DNA of 64,000 nt from Mesostigma viride (taxonomy: Eukaryota > Streptophyta > Mesostigmatophyceae > Mesostigmatales > Mesostigmataceae), in contig RPFO01000165.1 of the NCBI GenBank assembly GCA_009746045.1, forward strand, positions 4,054,867 through 4,118,866, written 5' to 3'. Positions 44,705 through 56,500 of the stretch are shown here, in pieces. A program made the translations under genes and the position numbers. How positions within the stretch are numbered: the stretch's first letter is position 1; every line of letters starts with the position of its first letter. Under the pieces are notes generated by a model that saw only the letters and a program-made list of their open reading frames with translations, searched no databases and had not been told where the DNA came from.

Positions 44705-46579
44705 CTAACTAACGGGCACACTCTCTATGCTACCTGGCCCATAATCCGGGGCGACGTCGATCTCCCCTTCCGGCAGCCACCAGCACAGCAGCCGCCAGAG
44801 CACATGGTTGATGGCCGCGACGCAGCAAAATATCTTGCCGGCCCACGCGCCACAGCCCGCGTACCTGCGCAGCTGCGTTCGAAATGATACCGGCCATCCC
44901 ACCCCCAAACCCCACCACCCGACTGCTCCTCTGCTCCCTCGTGCCTCCTCAGCACGCCGACATCCTTCCCCCTCCTCCCCCTCCTCCTCGGCACGCTTTC
45001 TCTGCTCCTCTGCCTCTCGCATGACCAGGTCGTACACGCGCGCGGTCCTTCTCGCGACGTCACCCCAGCTGTACAGCTCCTTGACCCGCTCGTGGAGCCA
45101 ATGCGGGTCGACTCGGCCCACACGCGGCAGCGTGCGCGCGACCGCGTCCACGATGCCGTCGGCCGATGGTGGCGCCAGCTCGATCATGCCCGCGGGGAGC
45201 ACCTCAGGGACCCCCCCCACGGCGGTGCTGACCACGAGCAGCCCGCACGCCGCGGCCTCGAGGATGGCGATGCAGAACGCCTCGGTCAGCGATGCGTTGA
45301 GGAAGACGTGGCCGCGGGTGAGCACGGCGCGGACGTCTGAATGGGCCACGGGGCCCAGCATGGCCACGCGGTCGTGCAAGCGGTGGCGCTCGATCATCTC
45401 GTCAAAGGACACGCGCTTGGGGCCGTCGCCGCCGACGATGAAGTCGACGTTGGGGAACTTCTGGCACACTCGGGGGATAACCTGGACGAGCAGGTCCGCG
45501 CCCTTGCGGTACACGAGCCGGCTGAGGATGACGACGGTGATGCAGCCGGTTAGCACGGGCCCTTGGCCTTGGGTGGTGGGCGTCCGCTTGTGGTTCGGCT
45601 CGTGTCGTCTCTGGTGAAGCCGTGAGAGATTCCGGGGTGAGCTCGGGGCATTGGAGGGGACCGGACTTACAGTGGAATTCAAGGGAACCGGCCTCACATC
45701 CTGTGGTTCTAGTCTCCTCAAAGGCGACCCCCGACGGGTCGGTTCTCTAGGTCCTAGTTGGACGTTGCGCGTGCTTACTAGTTGGACATTGTGGGATGGT
45801 CCTGGTGGCTGGGACCGTTTGCGGCGGCCTGGGTCTTCCGCCGCTGCCTGTGCGTGAAGGGGTTTGGAGCTAGGCTTTGTCAGGGCGACCCCAGACATAG
45901 GCTTCGCGGGGACGACCCCAGGTGCGGACAGCTGGCGCCGCGGCGGCGAGCGCGGACGGAACACCGAGGTGTCGACGGCATTGGGGATGACAGAAATAGT
46001 GTCCGGGTGGATGCCCGAGCGCAGAAAGGTGTTCTCCTTGCTGGTGTTGGACACGCAGATGGCGTGGCTGACGTTGGAGAGGGTGAACTGGAGGATCTTG
46101 TTGGTCAAGATGCTCGACGCGTCCGAGAAGCCGAACAGGGAGTGGTCCGTAAAGACCGTGGCGTAGCCCATGGTGCGCGCGTGGAAGAGGGCCTCGTGGC
46201 ATAGCGTGGAGAAGGCCTGGTGCCCGTGAACGATCGTGATGCGCTCGCGGACAAGGATGTTTCGAATCAGGGGCAGCAGGCCGAACAGTGTGGGGAACGT
46301 GTTTTGGTTGTAGAAGGGCAGGCGAGGCAGGTAGTAGACTTTCAGGCCGTTTGTCATGTAGCGCACGCCGACCCTGTCACTGTACATGTGCGTGACGACG
46401 ACCACCTTGTGCCCGAGCATGAGGAGGCATTGAGACACGGTGTAAATGTGGTTTTCCACCCCCCCGACGTTCGGGTAGAAAAAGTCGCACACCATGCACA
46501 CTCTATGGTGGGGACCTCGGCTCTCAGTACCCGAATTATCGGCAGCGTCAGCGTCCATTGTATCATTTTCAGTTAACAA
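44705..46579 (-). CDS. PIGA: PIG-A, GPI-GlcNAc transferase catalytic subunit
   Basis: Catalytic subunit of the ER complex that moves GlcNAc from UDP-GlcNAc to phosphatidylinositol, the first step of GPI-anchor synthesis. Intronless, 624 residues (human about 484). GT-B fold, family GT4: the N-terminal half has VCMVCDFFYPNVGGVENHIY (about 28-47), IVHGHQAFSTLCHEALFHAR, TDHSLFGFSD and VSNTSKEN; the C-terminal half has ILSRLVYRKGADLL (about 345), VGGDGPKR and EAFCIAILEAAACG (about 432, the E-x7-E nucleotide-sugar motif), then GVPEVLP. A hydrophobic segment at about 578-600 followed by LPEGEIDVAPD matches the PIG-A membrane anchor. About 130 Pro/Ser/Arg-rich residues (about 208-340) are inserted between the two Rossmann domains. 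A Lys/Glu-rich stretch (EEQRKRAEEEGEEG) lies before the anchor. The first ATG precedes the GT domain by about 26 residues. Confidence 0.95.
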   Translation of the reverse strand: MLTENDTMDADAADNSGTESRGPHHRVCMVCDFFYPNVGGVENHIYTVSQCLLMLGHKVVVVTHMYSDRVGVRYMTNGLKVYYLPRLPFYNQNTFPTLFGLLPLIRNILVRERITIVHGHQAFSTLCHEALFHARTMGYATVFTDHSLFGFSDASSILTNKILQFTLSNVSHAICVSNTSKENTFLRSGIHPDTISVIPNAVDTSVFRPRSPPRRQLSAPGVVPAKPMSGVALTKPSSKPLHAQAAAEDPGRRKRSQPPGPSHNVQLVSTRNVQLGPREPTRRGSPLRRLEPQDVRPVPLNSTVSPVPSNAPSSPRNLSRLHQRRHEPNHKRTPTTQGQGPVLTGCITVVILSRLVYRKGADLLVQVIPRVCQKFPNVDFIVGGDGPKRVSFDEMIERHRLHDRVAMLGPVAHSDVRAVLTRGHVFLNASLTEAFCIAILEAAACGLLVVSTAVGGVPEVLPAGMIELAPPSADGIVDAVARTLPRVGRVDPHWLHERVKELYSWGDVARRTARVYDLVMREAEEQRKRAEEEGEEGEGCRRAEEARGSRGAVGWWGLGVGWPVSFRTQLRRYAGCGAWAGKIFCCVAAINHVLWRLLCWWLPEGEIDVAPDYGPGSIESVPVS

Positions 46580-47574
46580 ACCCAGTTCTAAAAAGGATGG
46601 ACTGAGCTGATGGGCAGAGGCTGCGGATGCGTCTCGACTAAACGATTACCTGCATCACATTACCAACGTACTTGAGCAATAGATTGTTGAAAAGGGCAGC
46701 AGCAACGCTTTGCAGGATGACGTAAAAGTAACTGAAGCGCTGTAACCCCTACGTGTACTTCGCGTAATGCGCAGCCGGTGCATAAATTGGCTTTATCAAT
46801 ACATAAACTTTCCATTAACGTCAACGCCCATAAAGCATAGCAAAAAAAAATGAAGTCCGTTCCGATAAAGCATAGCAAAAAAAAAACATTCCTGAAGCTG
46901 TTGATAGTACCCGCGCTGCATATATGACTCCGCGGCTGTGCTTGTTTGGCCCTATCTGTCAGTCAGTCAGTTGGACCTTGGACCCCACGCCAGACAGAGT
47001 TGGCCCACTATCTGTTGTTGTTGGTGGTGGTTAGTTGACTGTTACTGTAGTTGTATCCCACGCCGCACATGGGCAGCAGTAAACCCGGAAAAGTTTCGGA
47101 GGCTGGAGTCCGGTAACTCCGGTTTACGCTGGTTACGTTGGCGTTGTCGTAAACCCCCGCCAGTCTACTAGGACAGCCAGCCTACCAGTTGTAGCTCGCA
47201 ACCAGGCTCGGCGGCGATTCCTGGTCTGAAAAATCCGAGATGTTCTGGGTGGGTAAACCGCCTTACAGGGAAGGGGTTTACCGACTGTCGCTCAAACGGG
47301 GTCTTCCTGCCGCCCGGCACGATCCTGGCGCGTCCTGGCGACGGCGATAATTTAGGAATCAGCTTGCAGCAAGGGTCCGTGCTAAACCCTCGCCGTCTTT
47401 TGTAAGCCTGAAGGTGGCCACATTGGGGCATGGAGGCTGCCGGGCATGCGCTTGCTGTTGTGCTGGTCTACTGTACTGTAAGCGAGCTGGCGTCAACAAG
47501 AATTGGGCGACCCAAGGACCGCGACATTATTGACCACTGCTGACACTACCTTCGTTGTCAGCTTGGCATGCACG
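46580..47574. promoter_or_regulatory. Divergent upstream region of PIG-A and the coiled-coil gene
   Basis: About 1 kb between outward-facing start codons, without coding signal. Short related segments with gtaaacc/ggtttac (about 47076-47280) recur in both orientations. Its role as a shared promoter is inferred from the arrangement only. Confidence 0.45.
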
Positions 47575-50500
47575 ATGGCCGCCGACGCTAATAAGAATCA
47601 TGTGAGTAGAGTTGCAGTACGATCGTGTTAATGGCTTGATCCTTGCCTGCCCAAGAGGTCATTCTTTTCTTTACGGTCCTTCCTCTTTGACATGGGCAGT
47701 TTCCTTACGTTGCATGCCTGTCTCAGTTCCGTAGTTAATCGTTCTCAATGAATATGAATGAATACAGCTAGTCATGCACTACTAGCACTAGTACTGCACT
47801 ACTGCAATCAATATGGCGCGGCATGCGCAATATCACTACTGCAGCCGAGCGAATTCGAATGTCGCGGGCCTAATGTTGCAATGATATTCGTATGCGCCGG
47901 TTGTCTAATTGAGATATCGGCCACTCGATATCGGTTTAATTTTGCGTACGTACGCACGTATTCACACTAGCTAGTACGTAATATCACAATATTATGCATA
48001 TCATGCACTGAAAGTGTGCACTAGCTGGGCCGGCGCGCCATGCCAGTACTTTCGCGCTAATATTGACGATTAACATCAAGACCAGTACTCCTACCCCCGG
48101 CCCCAGTAACCCTTTATATTGATTTGACACCTGACTTGAGCACAGCAGCAGCTCGATCGCGATCTTAAATTCAGCGCTGGCCGCTGGGGCTGGGGATATA
48201 TAAATCGACGTCGGCCATGCGGTGATCTCGATCATCGATCAGCTGGCATGTACAGGCTGACGGCCTGTACTTTATCTAGTACTACTGTATATATTGTTTG
48301 CCAATGTCATGCGGCCTTTAGTTTCCTATCGAAGATGTATTGACATTAATTGAACACTGGATGCAGACGATGATCAGCAAATATTATATTAAGAAGTTAT
48401 TATTACTAGTACTGACAAGTCATGATGTACTCAACTATAGTGACATGACTGACCTAATATTCCTGTTATTTACATTCCTTCTTTGCCCGGCACCAATGCA
48501 TTGGCGTGTATTACTGCAGGGGCACTTTCAACTCTTCCGACCTCGCAGTAAGTCATTTCGGTATTTTTTGTCAACCCTCGCATGTAACTTATGATCACAG
48601 CAGCTGCTTGGTGGTATTTGCATGCCATGGAACGCTGCTTACTCTGGCAGCTGTGTACTGTAGGTAACTGGGAGCCCTGCATGGGCCGGGGCAAGTAGCC
48701 ATGCAAGGCCAGGTTCTAAAACTGCCAGCAAGAGTATACTGTTCAGCTAGTAGCGCTGCCTTGGTGTATATGGACTTGCATGAATTGTTATGATATGTCA
48801 GCTGGCCACAGCTCGCCATGATCCTCGTGTTATATATATACATATATATACGTAGCTGTTTGGCAGTTGCCTTGCATGGCTTAATTACTTTATGGATGTT
48901 GTTTTCTTGGCATCCTAGTTGGTATCTAGTTTGGTTTATACTTCAGGACTGCATGTGTGTATTCACTTTGTTTTAACTAGTATCTACTTTATATATACGT
49001 AGCCTGCTTCCATGAATGAGCACTGCCTGCGACGCGAACACCGGCTCGACCCAGGGGGCCAGAGTGCCCCGTGGTCAGAGTGCTCGGACCTGGTCCTCTT
49101 ATTATTGGCACCTGCAGCGCCTGTCTCTAGTTGTCCCGTACGCGGTGGCGGACCTGTTGTATCGCCGTATATATATGGGCCGATTTCGCTACGGGCTGGG
49201 CGGCTTATGTAGATGCACATAGGGCCCAGGCTTCGTAGTTGGGCCGGCAGTGCTGTGGACTTCCCCATTGTTGTTTTTACTTTATTTGCTTGGATAGATG
49301 TTCGATTCTCAGACTTGGGGCGCTTAATTTGTTTTGCCAGTCGCATCCCCATTATTTATCATTCCTTTTTAAATATGTAGGCGTCCTTGGTATTTAGTGC
49401 GGCACCTGTTCTTGGGTGGATTCGCTCTATTGTAAGTATTTATCTTTAAAGATATTCATACTGAGGAGTCCGTCGCTGCCCTTAATTGCAGCTTGGCATC
49501 GCCACCAAAGGGGGCCTAGACATCATCATGCACACACTGGCCAGCAGGCCTACCTGCATGGAGACGCATATCCGACCCATGTGGCGCTGAAGGTGCGTGG
49601 ATTGCCAAAATGCATTCAATGCCATCAGTGACCATGCAAGGCCAGAATCGATCAAGGCTGTCGGTGAGGTGACTTCCCCGACCTTTTATTAATTGCATGG
49701 ACGGCCGCCTGCTATGGCACACCTGGCACTCAACTCTCCTTCCTCGATCATGGAGGATGGGACGTTCGCCGACATTGCCTCCCGCACGGGCTCAGGAATT
49801 TGTCAACCCCCTTCATGGCCCCTTTTACCTGTCGGCCCCACCGCACAAAGTCCTCTGCAAGGTGTCCACGTTGCGCACCCGGATGTCGTACTCCTTGCCT
49901 ACATATATGGACGATATCCATGCCCTTGGAGTTCTCGGCCGCCACGGTGGGTGCCGCCATAAGTGACTGCATGGCTCCCTCAAAGAGTGGCCATGGCGGC
50001 CATCAACCTTCGGCTCAAGTGTGCAGGCAGTCGTTTCTCCCCAGGGCCGGGGACTGCGATCTGGCTTCGATCCCTATAGCTGCAGCTGTCCCGGGGGCAT
50101 TGGCGTGGTGGGCGCGTGGTTAATGTCGTGCCGGCTGGGCGTCCCTGTGGCTGATCCTGACTAGTCACGTTGAAGCGGAGCTCCGGGCCACCGTAGAACA
50201 ATCACGCACCCATGTCCTCGTGACTTGGGCACGCCTCAAGGACCCCCAGATCAATTAAAGGGCTCCTCCTCTGGCTTTGCACCCACCCGCGGGTGGTTCA
50301 CTGGCTCCGTGGCGCTCCCCCCCATGCACTTTGGCGCGGCTTGCCGCGGAGGGCCACAAGGAGCTCATTCAGCTGGGCCGTCTTTGCAGGGCGCGCTCAA
50401 TTGCCGGGCCCCAGCCTGCTAGCTCTATCCATGCACTTGGCCACCCTCCCCTGCCATATATGGGCTCACCCGCGCCACCCGCCTCGCCCGGCCCGGCCTC

Positions 50501-53500
50501 TGCCTTCCTAGGCTCCGTTGCTCAGGCCTCAGGCCCAGTGGGAGGGCGGAGATCCGCCGTTTGTTCCCAACTATATCCGCCAGCGCCATCCCCGACTTGG
50601 TCACCCCATGCATGACGCGATCACCCCTCCCCTTCGTGCACTGAGCTAGCTGCATGTGCAAGATTCTTACCTCGGGATCCAGCACTTGCCTGCGACCTCG
50701 TCCGCCCCACCCAGGCCATCCTCTCACGCCTGCCCCGGGGCACGCCCGGCGTGTCAAGTGTCGTCAGTCCCTGTGTCTTCCCTGACTGTGTTCATGAAAA
50801 CAACAAAAGGCCTACGCATGCAGGTATACTATGTACAGTCTGTCTGTCTAGCTGTGCCGACTGGATGGGATAGGTCGGCATGCGTCGACCTTGAACGATC
50901 GGGGGGGGGGCTTAATTGGCTTCACTCGATCCGTTTCCCTTGCCGGAGGGGAGCGTGGGGTCCGCGTACCTCCGCGCCCTCGATCCCCATGAACCCTTGA
51001 TTTGTTCACCTTGGTTCGGGCCCTTTACGCCCTCGCCATTCACCACCATTACTGTTTGCCCCGCAACCTCTCGTCACGGTGGGCGTACGTCCTGTGGCAG
51101 GCTGCTGCGGCTGGGCTTGCGCTCGATACTAATGGGACGCACTACATCGCGTGCATGGGTGGCCCGCAGAACCAGAACTGGTTCCTCTATATCTCCATAC
51201 CGGCCTCTCGGCCTGGAGCCGCGTGGCGTGTGCCTTGGTTCGGTCAGTCTTTCCCCATGCACTCCACCATCCAGTGCGAGGACGCAGATGGGGCTGCCCG
51301 AGGTCTATTCTCCCGACCACCGGCTCGACATTAAACCGTGCAGTTGACTCCGATAGGCAGGGTTGCCACCTGCTTATCGATGTCTCCGTGACTTGGGCGC
51401 TCTCCGATCGCCACACCCTCCGGGCAGCGGTGGATACCGTTGCCTCTGCCGCTGACAGTGGCTTGGCGCGAGAAGTTTGCCTCCTACGGCCATGTGGGGC
51501 CCCACCGGGTCATCCTCTTTGTCCTTGACAAGTTCGGGACCATCGGCCCCAAGACGGCGGAGTTTCACGAGTGATGCCAGCAGCGCGAAGACCGCCTCGA
51601 CCTCGAGGGTCAGACTGCCCCGTGGTCTCAGTGCCCGGACATGTCCTCGTATAGGCACGGCAGCGCCTGTCCTAGCTATAGCCCTCACTCGCAAGGCTGC
51701 AGTGTGTTATTACGCCGCATCCGGGCTAACTTTGTTGGGCCCCATATGCGGTCTACATGTAGATCCTGGCCCAGGCCCATGGTGCCGGCCGGCAGCGCAG
51801 CCGGCTGTTGCCCGAGGGCGTGTTGTTGTGAGTTGATCTTGCACCTTAAGTGTTGGCTTGATGCTTGCTTGCCTGTGTCAGATTATTTTCTTTAGCTGGG
51901 TTCTTCCTCCTTTCGGGATTTAGCTTATGTTGCATGCTGCTCGCATGCACTTCCGTAATTTATCAGTATCAATGAATACTTGTAATTGCACACAGTCCTC
52001 CTGACGGTGGTGCTCGCCATGGTCCGGTCCGTTTTCCCCCACGCGAACATCCGGTCTGAGGATGCGGACGGCACGGCTTTCTACTCACCCAACCACCGAC
52101 CTGACATCGTGGTTCTGAACAAGTTTTGAGGGAGACGACTTGCTCATGGACGTTTCTGTGGCTCGCCCTTTGGCTCTTAGCCATTGTGGTTGGTGCATCC
52201 CAGGCGGCGGGCTACGCGGCAGATCGGTCACAGCGGGCCAAGCTCACGGCCTATGGCGACGTCAGGCACCACGGTCGTGTGGTGCCCTTTGTCTTGGAGG
52301 AGTTCGGGGCCATGGGGACCCTGACCGCCGGCTTCTTTAAGGAGTGCTGCCGGCTTCTTTTTTTTTTTTTTTTTTTGGCGGGTGGACCGCCTGGACCTGG
52401 AGGGCCAGCGGGGCCGGCCCCTTGGCGTGGACTTGGACGTCGTACTCGCGCCAAAGCCTTTCGGCAGCGCTTACCCGGGCTATGGCTGACATCTTGCTCC
52501 GCCGCACGCGGGCTGACTTTGCAGCGCAGCACGGAATTATTAGGCTGAACATTTACTTCATTCCGCGGTGTGGAGTGTCCCATACCGGCTGTCGTTATTT
52601 TGTCGTCGTATCTCTTGTTAGCGTTGGCTTTGTTTATGTTTAATTGGGTGCCTAGCTTCACTCTGATGTAAGTAATTATATTTTTGAAAATATATACTAC
52701 TATTCATAATAAATACTACTATATACCGACCATGCATATTACGTGGCTAGCTGGCATTCAAATCGCAGTCAGTGATGACAAGTGACATTATTAGATTATG
52801 GCTTGCTCCGGCCGGGCTATAATTCCGTGCGTATCTATATTAGGTATTGGCCCAGCTAGGAGGCAGTTGAGTTATGTTAGATTTCAACATAGAAGTAGTG
52901 AGACAACCGGCGATCAACTTGAAATTTAACCCTACTATGCCAGATTCGGTGATGTTGCTGTTCCCTGGTCCCTGGCGTGGCACTCGAACTGCACAGGTGC
53001 TGATTGGGACAAGTGGGTAGATGCAGCAGCTGCCATTCGAAGCTCCACAAGTCAAAGCAAGACAGCGGCAGGTAATAATGTATGGCCCTCCAAATGACCT
53101 GGCTGTGGTGTATATTCTGGCAATTCATAGATTGATATGTTGTATATAGCTTTTCTAGAATGTACTCAGCATGCCATCAGTCTGGCATCCACAACATATA
53201 TCTGTCGTAGACTGCTTCAATGCATCGCAGTTATTGCCGTTGCCCGTGATTTATTGTACAACCTGCTTGAGGCTGAGATTAATGCATGGTCAGGTGATCA
53301 GCACCGACAAAACTTTCATGGGGTGCATGGTAATATCTCTCACTAGTTCACCGCCTTGTGAATGCATGGTGCGCTCATGATAATGGCTTTGAAACTCAAT
53401 ACGTAATGCAAGGGCTTTACTGAATATACATACTGAGTGTTAGTTACCAGCTACTAGCTAAGATTTTATATTAGTTCTAAAATGGTGATACGTCTGCGTA

Positions 53501-56500
53501 CCGGATCAAATACAGTGTTACTAGGTTAAGGACATGAGCGCAATGATCCGTTTGGACTTGAGGGCCCCACTATGGAGCAGTCAGCCTCGATCTTCTGGAC
53601 CGAGCATAGTTGGCAGCCTTCTTGAAACAACCATGAATGTCAACTGCAGCAGGTGGCCTGGATGAATTGTGACCCGCCTTACAATGATCTGACATTGATT
53701 ACTAACCGGGCGCTTTAACGATACTATTAACCATGCCCTGTCTGTTTTGCATATCAGTGGGCCATCTCCATGCAGACTCGCCACCTACTACGCCCTCGTC
53801 ACGGCCATCCAGCTCCCCTTACCACAGCTCTCCTTACCAGTGCTGCGACAAGAAAGGAAAACCGCCAGCGCCAATTGGCTTGCATGGTGCCCCACCCTGG
53901 GAATCATCCTCGCCACAATCCCCAAGCCTTTCTCGCAAGGCATCTCTCTCCAGTGCCCCCGGTGCATGGTCCACGCTGCCGCCGGGCAGCCGCGCTGGCA
54001 CACCTGGCCCCGTCAACCCCGGTCCACGGAAGCGTGCAATCTCGGGGGATTCGACCAGCACATACGGTAGCATGGAGGGCTTGATCCAGCTGGAGCAGGT
54101 AAGATCAACGTGACTTACAAGTTACAACATGAACTCTTCCCTGTAATAGTCTTGGCATGGAGACAGTGGGTGCCATCAGTAGTGCTCGCTCATATGCGTA
54201 CGTAGATTGTGGTTGCTATATTACTGATACTGTCAGAACTTCATATAGGTCACATCATATAATTAACATGAATTGATGCTGGGTATTAGGCTAGTCTAGT
54301 AGTAGTATTATAGATGGATGGTTGTGGCAAGTTGTCTACTATTATGGCAGACTATTATCGATGTCAGATCGTGAGTATAATAAGAATTAAGTTCTCTTGT
54401 TCTACAGCTAGTGGCTGCAACGAATTCAGATTTTCACACCCGCCACTCCACAGTGCAGCTTACGTAGTTGATTGCATCTACGCGGATTTCGTGTGTGGTT
54501 ACTTTGGTTAGACATTTTTCGTTATGCCAATCATCTGCAGCCAGTGGCCGGGCTAGTCCATGTCTTCAGTACTTGCGTTTTGTATTCAATGGTGGCAGGC
54601 CCCTGGCAGCAGAAAACAGTCTTACTGTAGCATTCCCCTCCAGTGACGCATGCCTAGGCATGTATATGTCAGGGCTTTACTTATAATAATGCTAATATTT
54701 GCCTCACCCAGAGGTTGTGCGCCCTGTGCATCAGTTGATTCCTTAGTGGTCCCGTTGGAGAAAATTTTCACATAAAGACAGTAACGCAGAAGGCATTTTC
54801 ACATGTAGTTGTGCTCCCGAGGTGGCATCTATCGGGTGGCCTGTAGTTACCAGCACGGACGCCTAGCTAGGCGGGCATTCAGTGTTGGTGCCCAGTTGCC
54901 AGTTGGCGCCTCAGTTAGGTACGGCTGCCAGCGTGCGCCGTGACAGTCAGAGAACCGCCGCCCTAGGTAGCACAAGAGTCTAGCTGAGCACCGGTAGTCT
55001 CGGGTCAGCTGCTCGAGGCCACGTCATCGGTTAGCGCCGCGCGCCGCTGAGCTTTTTGCTGGCAGGCCTGGCCCGCCGCAAGGATCTCACTGATAAGCAA
55101 TCAGTGCATGGCGGCTTGCGGGCTCAGCCTCCCTCGTCGGTTACCCACGTATTACTCGTTCTCGCCGTGTCCCCCTAGTCCTGCGTGGCATTCAACTGAT
55201 GTGCATGCACTTACTACGGGCACAGTCAATTGCAGCATCCATGCTATCTTATACTGACATAACCATTGGTGATAATGGGAGGCAGAGTTAGGTTAATATT
55301 GTGCGGAAACCTTTTGCCACTTGGCTTCTAAGGTTCCGCACAATATTACCAGTGATAACCACTCGCTGGTTCACTCAAGTTCATGCCGGCTTGAATGAAC
55401 TTGAGTGTACCATCGAGTGGTTATCCCTGGTAATATTGTGCGGAACCTTAGAAGCCGAATGGCAAAAGGTTTCCGCACAATATTAACCCAACTGCATCGG
55501 AGACTGTTCTAATCATTGAATGCACATTTGCGAATTGCTTATCTGCACTCACCTCTCTACTATGAGAGTATGAGTAGCAGGCCATGTAGCTCTACAAATA
55601 ATTCATCACTCAGTTAAAGCTTGATAAATTAACCATCTGCATCAGCTTCTTTTGCATGCGCCCCCTATGATTCAAACTGCTACTAAGTTCCTTTAATCGT
55701 AATTTGTACAGGGGGCACCCGCAGAATAAATTCGGTTTGCAACTTAATTTTGTTTTTCGGTCCTCCTGCATGGAAAGTTGCGAAGTTGCGATCATTGTTG
55801 CGATACTGCGGGTGCCCCCTGTACTGCTGATGGACCTTCATTCTGACCATGCCTGTGGATCGATCCTCTGCATGCTTCCACATGCAACTGCAAATATACA
55901 CCATTCACAAATATTAACATGTAGTTGGCATCTCCAACAAAGCAGGAAGTAACATCTCCTCCGCTACCAGCGGCGACAACCAAGAAGGCACATGATGAGC
56001 AAATATCGGACGATGAGCAGCCGGACGATGAGCAGCTTCAGCGGACAATAGCTGTGCTAGACATAAAAAAGGTACGTATGGGTTGCTCGCATGTGCACTA
56101 AGTATAGGCAGCCATGACATGGTATCATAAACTTTGGCATTACATACATTATGCTGGCAATGATCCTCTTTTTGTGGCTGATATGAACATTGCCGTAGTA
56201 GGTGCAAGTCTGTCTTAACGGGTCGAGGCTGCATGATGTCAGTGAGTTACATAATAATAATTTAGAGGTGTAGTTGATGTTGCTTGAGAACATGCATGGG
56301 TAATGGTTGCTTTGACACTCAGCCAAGTCTTCAGTTTTCCATTACAGTAGTAACATAATAAAGTTATAATATGTTTGCAATCCTACGTTCCATCCTGCTA
56401 CAATGCCACAGGCACAAAATTACACAGCTCACAGCCACGTGTCTTGTCAGCTGCTATGTGTCCAACAGAATAACCTACTGTACATGTGTTACAGCCTATA

